In this document: positions 18,486 to 26,934 of the stretch, in pieces | Numbering within the stretch: the stretch's first letter is position 1 | Layout of the letters: every line of letters begins with the position of its first letter | NCBI RefSeq assembly: GCF_001428895.1 | Contig: NZ_LMJA01000003.1 | Span: 1,560-65,559 of the forward strand | Source of the DNA: Mycobacterium sp. Root265 | GTDB lineage: Bacteria; Actinomycetota; Actinomycetes; Mycobacteriales; Mycobacteriaceae | Direction of reading: 5' to 3' | DNA: 64,000 bases | Translations under genes and position numbers: made by a program | The notes under the pieces: generated by a model | The model's database searches: none | What the model saw: the letters and a program-made list of their open reading frames with translations, nothing else | Told to the model about the DNA's origin: nothing

Positions 18486-19508
18486 ATGCCACGACGCGGT
18501 GAACGGCTGCGCAAGCTCGGTTTCCTGACCATCGGCCGTTTCGACGCCGACAATCCACGGCCCGGCATCGAGGAGACCCTGCAGGTCATCGAGCACGCCG
18601 AGGACCTCGGCTTCGACAGCGTGTGGCTGCGATGCCGGCATCTGCAGCCGGGCATCTCCTCGCCGGTGACCATCATGGCCGCCGCCACGCAGCGCACCTC
18701 GCGCATCGAGCTCGGCACCGCGGTGATTCCGCTGGGCCTGGAGAACCCGCTGCGGCTGGCCGAGGACCTCGCCACCGTCGACCTGCTCTCCGGCGGGCGG
18801 ATCAATCCCGGCGTATCGGTGGGCACCCCGATGCTCTACGACCACTACAAGACCGCCCTGTACCCCGACACGCACATGAGCGAGGACTTCTCCAAGGAGC
18901 GGGTGTCCCGGCTGCTGCGCGCCCTGCGCGGCGAACCGGTCAGCGACTTCGAAGGCACCGTCGGTATCGAGCAGTTCACCAACCGGGTCCAGCCGCACTC
19001 CCCCGGGCTGGCCGGACGCCTCTGGTACGGCGGCGGACGGGAGTCGGCGGTCTGGGCCGGCCGGCAGGGCATCAACTATCTGACCAGTTCGGTGGTCAGC
19101 ACGGAGGGCACCGAATCCCGCGATTTCGCCACCATTCAAGCCGAGCAGATCGACGCCTACCGCGCCAGCCATCCCGACCCCGAAAAGGCGCGGGTGTCAC
19201 AGGGTTTGGTGGTCATCCCGACCGATTCGGCCAGCAACGACCAGGTGCAGCGCTACCGCGACTACGCCGCGAGCCGGTTCGAGCGGACCACGACACCCCA
19301 GGGTCCCCGCGGCATGATGTTCTCCCCCGATTACGTCGGCCCCTCCGACGAACTCGCCGACCAGCTGTTCGCGCACGCCGGTTTCCAGCGCGCCGACGAG
19401 ATCACCTTCGCGTTGCCATTCACGTTCGCCGCCGAGGACTACACGCAGATCATCGGCGATATGGCCGCCCGACTCGGACCCGCCCTGGGGTGGGCTCCTA
19501 CCGTGTGA
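18486..19508 (+). CDS. LLM-class (luciferase-like) flavin/F420 oxidoreductase
   Basis: This 340-residue luciferase-like TIM-barrel protein has features of the family: an early beta strand (LGFLTIGRF), HAEDLGFDSVWLR, and RIELGTAVIPLGLENPLRLAEDLATVD, where the strand ends close to the flavin or F420 site. Such enzymes use FMN or F420 to oxidise or reduce small organics. ATG 18486 has AGAAAGGTGA upstream. The next gene (OsmC) begins at or just after its stop. The substrate is unknown; FMN versus F420 cannot be decided here. Confidence 0.85.
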   Translation: MPRRGERLRKLGFLTIGRFDADNPRPGIEETLQVIEHAEDLGFDSVWLRCRHLQPGISSPVTIMAAATQRTSRIELGTAVIPLGLENPLRLAEDLATVDLLSGGRINPGVSVGTPMLYDHYKTALYPDTHMSEDFSKERVSRLLRALRGEPVSDFEGTVGIEQFTNRVQPHSPGLAGRLWYGGGRESAVWAGRQGINYLTSSVVSTEGTESRDFATIQAEQIDAYRASHPDPEKARVSQGLVVIPTDSASNDQVQRYRDYAASRFERTTTPQGPRGMMFSPDYVGPSDELADQLFAHAGFQRADEITFALPFTFAAEDYTQIIGDMAARLGPALGWAPTV

Positions 19509-19510
19509 AC

Positions 19511-19987
19511 ATGGCCGACAAGACCCATCACTACGAACTCGACATCACCTGGACCGGCAATACCGGCTCCGGCACCAGCGGCTACCGCGACTACGAACGC
19601 GCCCACGACATCAGCGCACCGGGCAAACCCACGATCCCCGGCACCGCCGACCCCGCGTTCCGGGGCGTGCCCGAGCGCTGGAACCCCGAGGAGCTCCTGG
19701 TGGCGTCGCTGTCGCAGTGCCACATGCTGTGGGTCCTGGCGTTGTGCGCCCAGGCCGGTGTCACGGTGACCGGCTACACCGACCAGCCGTCGGGCACCAT
19801 GGCCCAGACCGCTGACGGCGGAGGCTATTTCACCGAAGTCGTGCTGCGCCCGACCGTGCACATCACCGATGCGCACCAGGCCGAGACACTCACCGAGATC
19901 CACGAACGCGCGCACGAACTCTGTTTCATCGCCAACTCGGTCAATTTCGAGGTCCGCTGTCAACCGCGGGTCGTCGCCCAGGTCTGA
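19511..19987 (+). CDS. OsmC-family protein
   Basis: This encodes 158 residues from ATG 19511, 2 nt after the stop of the luciferase-like gene (a GTG overlapping that stop at 19505 is possible). The motif NPEELLVASLSQCHMLWVL holds the first peroxidatic Cys of OsmC/Ohr proteins, and the second conserved Cys lies in ERAHELCFIANSV, so both catalytic Cys are present. OsmC proteins reduce organic hydroperoxides with thiols. The coupling with a flavin oxidoreductase suggests a small redox-stress unit. Confidence 0.88.
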   Translation: MADKTHHYELDITWTGNTGSGTSGYRDYERAHDISAPGKPTIPGTADPAFRGVPERWNPEELLVASLSQCHMLWVLALCAQAGVTVTGYTDQPSGTMAQTADGGGYFTEVVLRPTVHITDAHQAETLTEIHERAHELCFIANSVNFEVRCQPRVVAQV

Positions 19988-20035
19988 GAGTCGGCCACCG
20001 CCTAAACTCGACTGACCAGCGACCCGGGGAGCCCG

Positions 20036-20425
20036 ATGACCGACTTCAACACCGCCAAGCGCCGCGTCGTGCACGCGGTGCAGCGCCGCGTCGTCAACCC
20101 GATCGGGCGCAAGCTGCCCGTCACCATGCTGGAGACAACGGGCCGCAAATCCGGTCTGCCACGGCGCACCGCGGTCGGCGGACGGGTCATCGACGGCCAG
20201 TTCTGGATGGTATCCGAGCACGGTGAGCACTCGCACTACGTGCAGAACATCAAGGCCAATCCGGCTGTCCGGGTACGTATCCGCGGACGGTGGCGCACCG
20301 GCACCGCGCACCTGCTGCCCTCCGATGACCCCATTGCCCGGCTGGCCCATCTGCCCCAGCTCAACAGCTCCATGGTCCGGGTGATGGGCAGCGACCTGCT
20401 CACCGTTCGCGTCGATCTGGACTAG
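20036..20425 (+). CDS. Deazaflavin (F420)-dependent nitroreductase family protein
   Basis: This 129-residue split-barrel protein has LETTGRKSGLPRRTAV near residues 40-55 and HYVQNIKANPAVRVRIRGRW, the hallmark of the Ddn/DUF385 family that binds coenzyme F420. Members reduce quinones or nitro compounds at the membrane. The ATG at 20036 has GGGGAGC upstream. It sits in a run of small plus-strand genes with 4-48 bp gaps, so co-transcription with OsmC and the TfoX-like gene is likely. The substrate is unknown. Confidence 0.85.
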   Translation: MTDFNTAKRRVVHAVQRRVVNPIGRKLPVTMLETTGRKSGLPRRTAVGGRVIDGQFWMVSEHGEHSHYVQNIKANPAVRVRIRGRWRTGTAHLLPSDDPIARLAHLPQLNSSMVRVMGSDLLTVRVDLD

Positions 20426-20429
20426 GCCG

Positions 20430-20762
20430 ATGGCCTACGACGAAGACCTCGCCGAGCGGATCCGGGAACTGCTCGCGACCACCGCCGGCATCGACGAGAA
20501 ACGCATGTTCGGCGGTCTGGCCTTCCTCGTGCACGGGCATATGGCCGTCTGCGTGTCCGGCCACGGGGGTCTGATGGTGCGCGTGCCAGCCGAGGAGACC
20601 GCCGCGCTTCTCACCCGCGCGCACGTCGAACCGATGGTGATGGCGGGCAGGGAAACTCGTGGCTGGATCCGGGTCGCGGCGGCCGGTGTGACCACCAAAC
20701 GCCAACTACAGCCGTGGGTGACCCGCGGCCTCGGGTACGCATCGGGCCTGCCGCCCAAGTAG
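20430..20762 (+). CDS. TfoX/Sxy N-terminal-domain protein
   Basis: This encodes 110 residues that match the TfoX N-terminal domain: KRMFGGLAFLVHGHMAVCV near residues 25-45 and a conserved C-terminal region around VTRGLGYASGLPPK. In gamma-proteobacteria TfoX is a competence regulator with an extra C-terminal domain, which is missing here; in actinobacteria this stand-alone domain has no proven role. It begins 4 nt after the preceding stop, indicating co-translation. Confidence 0.85.
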   Translation: MAYDEDLAERIRELLATTAGIDEKRMFGGLAFLVHGHMAVCVSGHGGLMVRVPAEETAALLTRAHVEPMVMAGRETRGWIRVAAAGVTTKRQLQPWVTRGLGYASGLPPK

Positions 20763-20801
20763 GACCGGTTAGCCCTCGAAGCCCCGGGGTATGCCCACCC
20801 C

Positions 20802-21437
20802 ATGGCAGGCTCCTCCACATCGATCAGCCGCCTGCTCAAGCAGGCGGGCACCACCTACGCCGACGAGGCCGGCATCACGCTGGACAACAAACCCAAACCG
20901 CTGTTCCAGCTGCTGAACCTGACCATGCTGGCCAGCAAGCCCATCGCCGCTTCGGTCGCGGTGGCCGCGGCACGCGAACTGTTCGGCAGCGGACTTCGCA
21001 CGCCCGCAGACGTGCTGCGCGCCGACCGGCCGACCATGATCAAGGCCTTCGGCCGTGCCGGTTACGCCCGGTACGACGAGAGCTCGGCGACCCGGCTCAC
21101 CGAAATCGCCACCGCGGTGCAGGACCGCTACTCCGGTGACCTGCGCAATCTGGCCGACGAGGCGGGGCACGACGTCCGCGCCGCTGCTCGGGCCCTGCAA
21201 CAATTCGACGGTATCGGCCCCACCGGAGCCGATATCTTCCTGCGGGAAGCGCAGAACGTGTGGCCCTGGGCGCAACCGTATTTCGACAAGCGGGCGCTGA
21301 AGACCGCACGCGAGCTGGGATTGCCCGGCGAACCCGACGAGTTGCTCGCGCTGTCCAAGGGAAGGCCGGCCGAACTGGCCGCCGCACTGGTGCGCGTCTC
21401 TCTCGACGACGAACTACGCGAACAGGTGTCCGCGTAA
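20802..21437 (+). CDS. HhH-GPD-like endonuclease/DNA glycosylase-fold protein
   Basis: This 211-residue, mostly helical protein contains LQQFDGIGPTGADIFLRE at about residues 128-145, a helix-hairpin-helix DNA-binding motif (GIGPTGA) as in the HhH-GPD base-excision glycosylases. The usual catalytic Lys/Asp region after the HhH is not obvious: the segment continues WPWAQPYFDKRAL, where the Asp of DKRAL may take the GPD aspartate position. It is likely a DNA-repair or DNA-binding protein; activity is uncertain. It converges with the thiolase-like gene 40 bp away. Confidence 0.7.
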   Translation: MAGSSTSISRLLKQAGTTYADEAGITLDNKPKPLFQLLNLTMLASKPIAASVAVAAARELFGSGLRTPADVLRADRPTMIKAFGRAGYARYDESSATRLTEIATAVQDRYSGDLRNLADEAGHDVRAAARALQQFDGIGPTGADIFLREAQNVWPWAQPYFDKRALKTARELGLPGEPDELLALSKGRPAELAAALVRVSLDDELREQVSA

Positions 21438-21477
21438 ACCCTTGACCAGGGTCGTCGCAGCGCCCGCAGTGTCGTCG

Positions 21478-22953
21478 TCAGCCCAGCGTGGCGGTGCCGT
21501 CGGCGTGCACGGTGACCTTGGCACCGGCGATGTCCTCGGCGACGCTGGCCGCGGCCTCGGAGCGGTCGTTGAGTACCGCCAGGGCACGGGTGTCCGCCGG
21601 TGTCCAGACCGCCAGGTAGGCCTTTTCCGGCGCCCCTTCGCGGTCGAACGGTGTCGTCCAGGTTTCGACGGTGCCGACACCTTCCCATTCGACCTCGGCG
21701 GCGCGGGTCGGTTCGGCGTCGACGCTGGATTGCACGTCTTCCCAACGGAACCCGTCGGTGGGCGGCTGGGTGCCGTAGACGCCGAAGCTGTGTTTGGTGA
21801 GGTAACCGCCGTTGGCCGTGATCAGGCCGACCGCCCCGGGCGCCGCGGTCAGACGCTCGGCCATGGTGGCGATGGAATGGGTGACGTAGTTGTTCCACGG
21901 TCCGCCGGCGAAGGTCAGGCCACCGGTCACGGTCAGCGGGCGCTGCGGATCATCGAGTGCCAGGCCGAGTTCGTTGGCCGCCACCTGCACCGCGGACGGG
22001 AAGCACGAGTAGACGTCGACCAGACCGATGTCGTCGACGCCCAGCCCGGCGAGTTCCAGTGCCCGCTTGCCGCCGATGCGGATGGCCGGCGACCCGTGGA
22101 ACTCGGCGCGGTGGCTGATCTCGTAGGTGTCGTGTGCGTCGGTGCCCGCGTACGGGAAAACCCAACGCTCCTGCGGGATCTGAAGATAGGTGGCCTTCTC
22201 CGCCGACATCAGGATCAGGGCCGCGCCCTGATCGACCATGTTGTTGGAGTTCATCAGCTTGGTGTACGGGGCGCTGATCATCCGGTTCTTCGGCCCGGGC
22301 TGAGCGATCTCCTCGGCGGTGAGCGCCTCCTGGTTCCAGGCGTGCGGATTGCCGGTGGCGACCGCGCTGAACCGGGACCACAGCGCACCGATGCGCTGCT
22401 GGTGGTCCTGCGGGGTGGCGCCCGCCGCGATCCGTAACGCCTGCTCGAACATCGGGTACACGAACGCCGGTCGGTCCAGATGGATGCGCAGCTCGCCCGG
22501 TCCGGCCAGCTGGAATTCGTCGTCGGAACCGGGCGCCGGCGGAACCGACTCGTCCTGCTTGGTACCGACCAGCTTCTCACCGCGCGCACGCAGCCGGGTG
22601 CGCGAGCGCCACGTCTCGCCGCCGCTGATGAGCACCACATCGTTGCGGCCCTGCTGGATATCCAGGCAGGCCTGGTTCACCAGCGACTGCGGCACGTTGC
22701 CGCCGATCGGTGTGTACCGGGTGGCCGCGTCCTGGGCGCCGATGCGCTGCGCGAGCAGCAGACCCGGATCGCGGTAGCGCCAGGACAGCAGGTTGACCAC
22801 GCGCACCGAGTCCACGGCGGCGAGCACCCGGGGGTCGGCGGCGGCGCGGGCGGCGGCCTCCATCAGATCCACGGGTTCGGTCGTCGAACTCTCGTCGCGC
22901 TGGTTGACCTGTCCGTACCCGACGAGCACCGGGGTTCTGGGGTCGATGGTCAC
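21478..22953 (-). CDS. Thiolase-like protein (TLP1 type), acetyl-CoA acetyltransferase superfamily
   Basis: This 491-residue protein has the thiolase fold plus a C-terminal beta-rich extension (about 410-491, ending VTVHADGTATLG), as in mycobacterial thiolase-like protein 1. It is the positional counterpart of M. tuberculosis Rv1867. The usual nucleophile motif (C-x-S/A-G before an Ala-rich helix) is replaced by GGNVPQSLVNQAC, so the normal active-site Cys is missing. GHG near the C-terminus is also absent; there is NGGYLTKHS instead. It may bind acyl-CoA without classical thiolase chemistry. The start is GTG 22953, with a GAGAGGA purine tract upstream. A hairpin separates it from the aldehyde dehydrogenase. 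Confidence 0.82.
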   Translation of the reverse strand: MTIDPRTPVLVGYGQVNQRDESSTTEPVDLMEAAARAAADPRVLAAVDSVRVVNLLSWRYRDPGLLLAQRIGAQDAATRYTPIGGNVPQSLVNQACLDIQQGRNDVVLISGGETWRSRTRLRARGEKLVGTKQDESVPPAPGSDDEFQLAGPGELRIHLDRPAFVYPMFEQALRIAAGATPQDHQQRIGALWSRFSAVATGNPHAWNQEALTAEEIAQPGPKNRMISAPYTKLMNSNNMVDQGAALILMSAEKATYLQIPQERWVFPYAGTDAHDTYEISHRAEFHGSPAIRIGGKRALELAGLGVDDIGLVDVYSCFPSAVQVAANELGLALDDPQRPLTVTGGLTFAGGPWNNYVTHSIATMAERLTAAPGAVGLITANGGYLTKHSFGVYGTQPPTDGFRWEDVQSSVDAEPTRAAEVEWEGVGTVETWTTPFDREGAPEKAYLAVWTPADTRALAVLNDRSEAAASVAEDIAGAKVTVHADGTATLG

Positions 22954-22969
22954 TGTGTGGTCCTCTCCA

Positions 22970-23028
22970 CGAGCGTGCGGAAACTTGGTGTCGCGCGCGG
23001 CGTGTCAGGCAACAGACACGCACGCTCG
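22970..23028. repeat. Intergenic inverted repeat between ALDH and thiolase-like gene
   Basis: Arms CGAGCGTGCG (22970-22979) and CGCACGCTCG (23019-23028) are perfect; inside is a second stem, CGTGTC (23001-23006) pairing with GACACG (23015-23020). It lies in the 82-bp gap between two minus-strand genes. Its outer GCGAG end resembles the start of the hairpins after lon and gnd. It could be an RNA stability or termination signal. Confidence 0.7.
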
Positions 23029-23035
23029 CGCCGGG

Positions 23036-24460
23036 TCAGGCCGGTCCGACCCGGTAGATCGATTTGAGCGTCTGATAGGCGGCCAGCCCCTCGGGGCCGA
23101 GTTCGCGGCCCAGTCCGCTGGCCTTCACGCCACCGAACGGGGCGTTGACATCCAACTGGTATTCGTTGACGCCGATCGTGCCGGTGTGCACGGCGCGGGC
23201 GATATCGGTGGCGCGATCCACATCGGGTGACCACACCGTGCCGCCCAGGCCGAACTCACTGTCGTTGGCGATGTCGACGGCTTCTTGATCCGTGCCGTAG
23301 GGAATCACCGTCAGCACCGGGCCGAAGATCTCCTCCTGGGCGATACGCGACGAGTTGTCGACGTCGGCGAACACCGTCGGGGAGACGAACCAGCCGCGCG
23401 GCTGATCAGCCGGGATGGTGCCGCCGGCAACCAGTTTGGCCTCGGACTTACCGACTCCGATGTACTCGAGCACCCGCTCCTGCTGGCGGCGGCTGACCAG
23501 GGGCCCGATATCGGTGGATTTCTGCAGTGGGTCACCCACCACCAGACCGTCTGCCAGCGCCGCCACCGCGTCGACCACTTCGGCGTAGCGCGACCGCGGT
23601 GCCAGGATCCGTGAGCTCAGGTGACAGGTCTGCCCGTTGTTGACGAACGAGGCCGACCGTAGCCCTTTGACGGTGGCGTCCAGATCCGCGTCGTCGAGGA
23701 TGATCGCGGCCGACTTGCCACCGAGTTCCAGGGTCACCGGCCGCAGTAGTCGGCCGCAGGTCTCGGCGATGATGCGTCCGGCGACCGTCGACCCGGTGAA
23801 GGCCACCTTGTCCACCCCGGGATGTGAGACCAGATGGGCACCCGCCTGTGCGCCGCCCGCGATGATGTTCAGTACGCCGGCCGGCAGCCCGGCCTCCTCG
23901 GCCGCTTCGGCGAAAACCAAGGCGTCCAAGGCGGTCTCGGGTGCTGCCTTGAGCACCATGGCGCACCCTGCGGCCAGCGCGGGCGCGATCTTCATGATGG
24001 CAAGTGCCTGCGGGTAGTTCCACGGGGTGATGGCGGCGACGACGCCGACGGGCTCGCGGCGCACGATGGTGTGGCCGATCGCGGCCGGGCGCACCTCCTC
24101 CTGGTCGGTCTTGTCCAGCAGGTCGGCGTAGTACCGCAGTAGCACTGCGGGGAACATGCCGTTGGCGCCCTTGGACAGCCGGATCGGCATACCGTTCTCG
24201 CGCGAGCAGAGTTCCAGGGTGCCGGCCGCCCGTTTCTGCAGCGCATCCGCCATCAGCCGCAGCACGCCCGCGCGCTCGGCGGCCGGAGTCGCCGCCCAGC
24301 CCGGCAGGGCCGTCCGGGCCGCGGTCACAGCGTCATCGATCTCGGATTCTGTTGCCGCGGCGCCCAGCCCGAGCTGCTCCTCGGTGGCGGCCTCGATGAC
24401 AGCGATGCTGTCGGACGCGGGACGGAACTGTCCGGCAATGAAGACTGATGCGGTGCTCAC
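23036..24460 (-). CDS. NAD(P)-dependent aldehyde dehydrogenase
   Basis: This 474-residue ALDH-superfamily enzyme has an intact catalytic set: Asn148 (PWNYP), Glu245 (TLELGGKS) and nucleophile Cys279 (NNGQTCHLSS), with the cofactor motif FTGSTVAG near 221-228. It oxidises an aldehyde to the acid in the cytoplasm. The GTG start at 24460 overlaps the stop of the CoA-transferase gene (GTGA) and has GAGGAG upstream. Neighbours handle acyl-CoA, so the substrate may be an aldehyde from lipid or side-chain breakdown; this is inference. In M. tuberculosis the corresponding Rv1866-Rv1867 pair, as I recall, has no ALDH between them. Confidence 0.93.
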   Translation of the reverse strand: MSTASVFIAGQFRPASDSIAVIEAATEEQLGLGAAATESEIDDAVTAARTALPGWAATPAAERAGVLRLMADALQKRAAGTLELCSRENGMPIRLSKGANGMFPAVLLRYYADLLDKTDQEEVRPAAIGHTIVRREPVGVVAAITPWNYPQALAIMKIAPALAAGCAMVLKAAPETALDALVFAEAAEEAGLPAGVLNIIAGGAQAGAHLVSHPGVDKVAFTGSTVAGRIIAETCGRLLRPVTLELGGKSAAIILDDADLDATVKGLRSASFVNNGQTCHLSSRILAPRSRYAEVVDAVAALADGLVVGDPLQKSTDIGPLVSRRQQERVLEYIGVGKSEAKLVAGGTIPADQPRGWFVSPTVFADVDNSSRIAQEEIFGPVLTVIPYGTDQEAVDIANDSEFGLGGTVWSPDVDRATDIARAVHTGTIGVNEYQLDVNAPFGGVKASGLGRELGPEGLAAYQTLKSIYRVGPA

Positions 24461-26850
24461 GGGGCGCTCCTCTGGTCGGTGGTGCTCTCGGAAGGCACGC
24501 TGCTGGTGAACGGAACGTCGCTTTCGAACAGGACACCGTCGGCGATGAGCCGGTCGATCTCGGCGTTGTCCAGTCCGAGTGCCCGGTGTGCGATATCGCG
24601 GGTGTGCTCCCCTGCCACCGGCGCCGGGCGGAGTTCGCCGCGCGGAATCGTGCGGTAGGGCGCCGGACCGGTCTCACTGGGCATCGGCTCGTCGAAGAGC
24701 GGATGTTCCAGATCGGTGTAGAGCGAACGGAACTGGAGCTGAACATCGTCGAGCACGTCGCCCGGCCGGTTCATCGGCCCGGCCGGGATGCCGACGCCCT
24801 GGAGTTCCTCGGTGATGACGTGCTTGTCCCGGCTGCTGGTGTAGGCCCCGAGGATGGCGGTCAGTGCGGTGCCGTCGGCGGGCAGGTCGATACCGATGAG
24901 CGCCGCCAGTGCGTCGCGGTCGGCCTGGTGGCGCACCGAGACGACGCACCATTCGTCCTCTCCGGCGCACGGGCAGACCGCGTGCACGGCCGGATCCTCG
25001 GTGAGCGGCAGACCGGCCTGCGCCGCGGCCTCGGCGACGTATGCCACAGCAAGTTGATTGACCGCGACCTCGGCCTGCGAGATGTGCACGTGCGCACCGG
25101 TTCCGGTGCGTTCCCGGCGAATCAATGCGGCGAGGGTGGCGATCGCGGTGATCCTGGCTGCCACGTGATCGGGGAAGATCGTGGTCGCATCGAAAAACTG
25201 CGAGAATTGGTCCTTCTCGGCGCCCACGCCCCGCCACAACCGCGTGACGCCGGTGGTGGCACGCACCAGTGGGCCGTAACCCATCCGGTCGCTCCATGGG
25301 CCGGTGTCCCCGAAGGCGCTGCTCTCGGCCAGCACCACCGTGGGATTCAACGCGCGCAGCGCGTCGTAGGAGAAGCCCAGTGCAGCAAGTGTTCCCGGCT
25401 TGAAGTTGGCGAACACCGCATCGGTCCTGCGCACCAGCCTGCCGAAGATCTCGGCACCTTCTGGCCGGCGCAGGTCCACCCCGAAGCTCAGTTCGTTGCG
25501 GTGGGTCAGCGCCCAGGACGAACTCATCGCCTGCCCCGGCGCGGTCTGGCGCAGCCCGTCGGGGTAGGCCGCGCTCTCCACCTTGACGACCCGGGCTCCC
25601 AGATCGGCGAACAACCGGCCGAGTTCACCGCCGGCGACGATCACCCCGAGATCCAGGATCCGCAGTCCGTCGAACGGCCGCCGCCCGTTTTTCTGCGGCC
25701 GGCCCAGCGCGTTGCTCGGGCCCAGCCACTCCGGGGCCGCGCCCGCGGCCGGCGGTGCGGTCACACCGCGGTGGGCGCCGTCGACGACGAACGGGCCGAC
25801 CGGCACCGTCACGGTGTCGCCGCCGGCCACCGGCAACGGTGCCAGGGCGCCCACGGCGCGGAAGTGGTCGGAGGCCAGCGCTTCGGCCGGCGTCTGCACC
25901 GCGGCGATCGGCACGCCCCGCGACTGTCCCTGCGCCACCAGATCGGCCATGGACTCGGCGGCGAACAATGCCCCGATCGCCGCGTTCAGCTGTGTGGATG
26001 CGGCGAATCGCGCCGCGATCGAATCGAATTCGGGCCCGCTGAACTCCTCGGGTTCACCGAGCCAGGCCCGCATCCCGCGCCATTGCCGCGCCGAGAGCAG
26101 ACAGATGCGCACGTACCCGTCGCGGCACGGGAACGTCGGGTAGATCTGCTGGTTGCGCGGGCGGCCGCGCCAACCGCCGGAGCGCTTCAGCCCGGACGCC
26201 GCCTGTCCCTGCGACCCGAACGGCGGATCGAGGGCCTGCACCACGGCCTCGAACCGGGAGAAGTCGATGTAGTCACCGCCGCCGTGACGCAGCCGGTGGT
26301 AGTAGGCGGCCAGCACCGCCCACGCCGCCTGCGCCGCCGCCGTGGCCGACGCGATACCGATCGGCGGCAGCACCGGTGTCCCGGCGGCCGGGCCGGACCG
26401 CGACAGCGCGGTGGACATCGCGTAGAACACTGCGTCGGTGCCCAGCCAGGACCGGTAGGGGCCGTCCGTGCCGAAATCGGTGACCGACAGCGCCACCAGG
26501 TCGGGATGACGGTCGGCGAGGTCGGCGCAGGAGGTGCCGAAAGCACCGGTCAGTTGATTCCCGTCGGCGACGAGGATGTCGGCGCCGGCGACCAGTTCGT
26601 CGAACCGGCGCCGGTCGGCCTCGTCGGCCGGATCCAGCGTCGCGCAGCGCTTGTTGGCATTGTCCAAGGTGAACGGCACGCTGGTGGCACCCACCAGCGG
26701 CGCGGTGTGCCGGTCGCGGTCGTCGCCGGGCAGCGCGATCTTGAGCACATCGGCACCCAGATCGGCCAGCAGCCGGGTGATCGCCGCGCCATCGGCACCC
26801 GTGAGGTCGAGCACCCGCACGCCACCCAACAGGGGCCCCTGCGCCGTCAC
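24457..26850 (-). CDS. Tandem CaiB/BaiF-type (family III) CoA transferase, fused double domain
   Basis: This 797-residue protein contains two CaiB/BaiF domains in tandem. The first (about 1-370) opens GVRVLDLTGADGAAITRLLADLGADVLKI and the second (about 385-790) opens GLRILDLGVIVAGGELGRLFADLGARVVKVE. Family III transferases move CoA between acids by an aspartyl-CoA thioester; normal members are about 400 residues, so this is a fused pseudo-dimer like Rv1866. Start GTG 26850 has GAGGA about 8 nt upstream. It is the first gene of a three-gene unit with ALDH and the thiolase-like protein. The acid substrate is unknown. Confidence 0.88.
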   Translation of the reverse strand: MTAQGPLLGGVRVLDLTGADGAAITRLLADLGADVLKIALPGDDRDRHTAPLVGATSVPFTLDNANKRCATLDPADEADRRRFDELVAGADILVADGNQLTGAFGTSCADLADRHPDLVALSVTDFGTDGPYRSWLGTDAVFYAMSTALSRSGPAAGTPVLPPIGIASATAAAQAAWAVLAAYYHRLRHGGGDYIDFSRFEAVVQALDPPFGSQGQAASGLKRSGGWRGRPRNQQIYPTFPCRDGYVRICLLSARQWRGMRAWLGEPEEFSGPEFDSIAARFAASTQLNAAIGALFAAESMADLVAQGQSRGVPIAAVQTPAEALASDHFRAVGALAPLPVAGGDTVTVPVGPFVVDGAHRGVTAPPAAGAAPEWLGPSNALGRPQKNGRRPFDGLRILDLGVIVAGGELGRLFADLGARVVKVESAAYPDGLRQTAPGQAMSSSWALTHRNELSFGVDLRRPEGAEIFGRLVRRTDAVFANFKPGTLAALGFSYDALRALNPTVVLAESSAFGDTGPWSDRMGYGPLVRATTGVTRLWRGVGAEKDQFSQFFDATTIFPDHVAARITAIATLAALIRRERTGTGAHVHISQAEVAVNQLAVAYVAEAAAQAGLPLTEDPAVHAVCPCAGEDEWCVVSVRHQADRDALAALIGIDLPADGTALTAILGAYTSSRDKHVITEELQGVGIPAGPMNRPGDVLDDVQLQFRSLYTDLEHPLFDEPMPSETGPAPYRTIPRGELRPAPVAGEHTRDIAHRALGLDNAEIDRLIADGVLFESDVPFTSSVPSESTTDQRSAP

Positions 26851-26934
26851 CGCATCATCCTCAGCACGCTCGACACCATAGCGTGTCAGTTCGCTAACTT
26901 AGGTAGACAACCACGGCACGTACACTTACAGACA

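Noticed and set aside
15886-18558. 890-codon minus-strand frame opposite lon
   Set aside because: Shadow of lon; no motif, and the product is of the typical Gln/His/Arg-rich antisense type.
24448-26934. Long plus-strand open stretch upstream of the CPBP gene that would extend it to over 1000 residues
   Set aside because: It is antisense to the CoA transferase; the CPBP membrane domain starts near 26935, where the composition changes abruptly.
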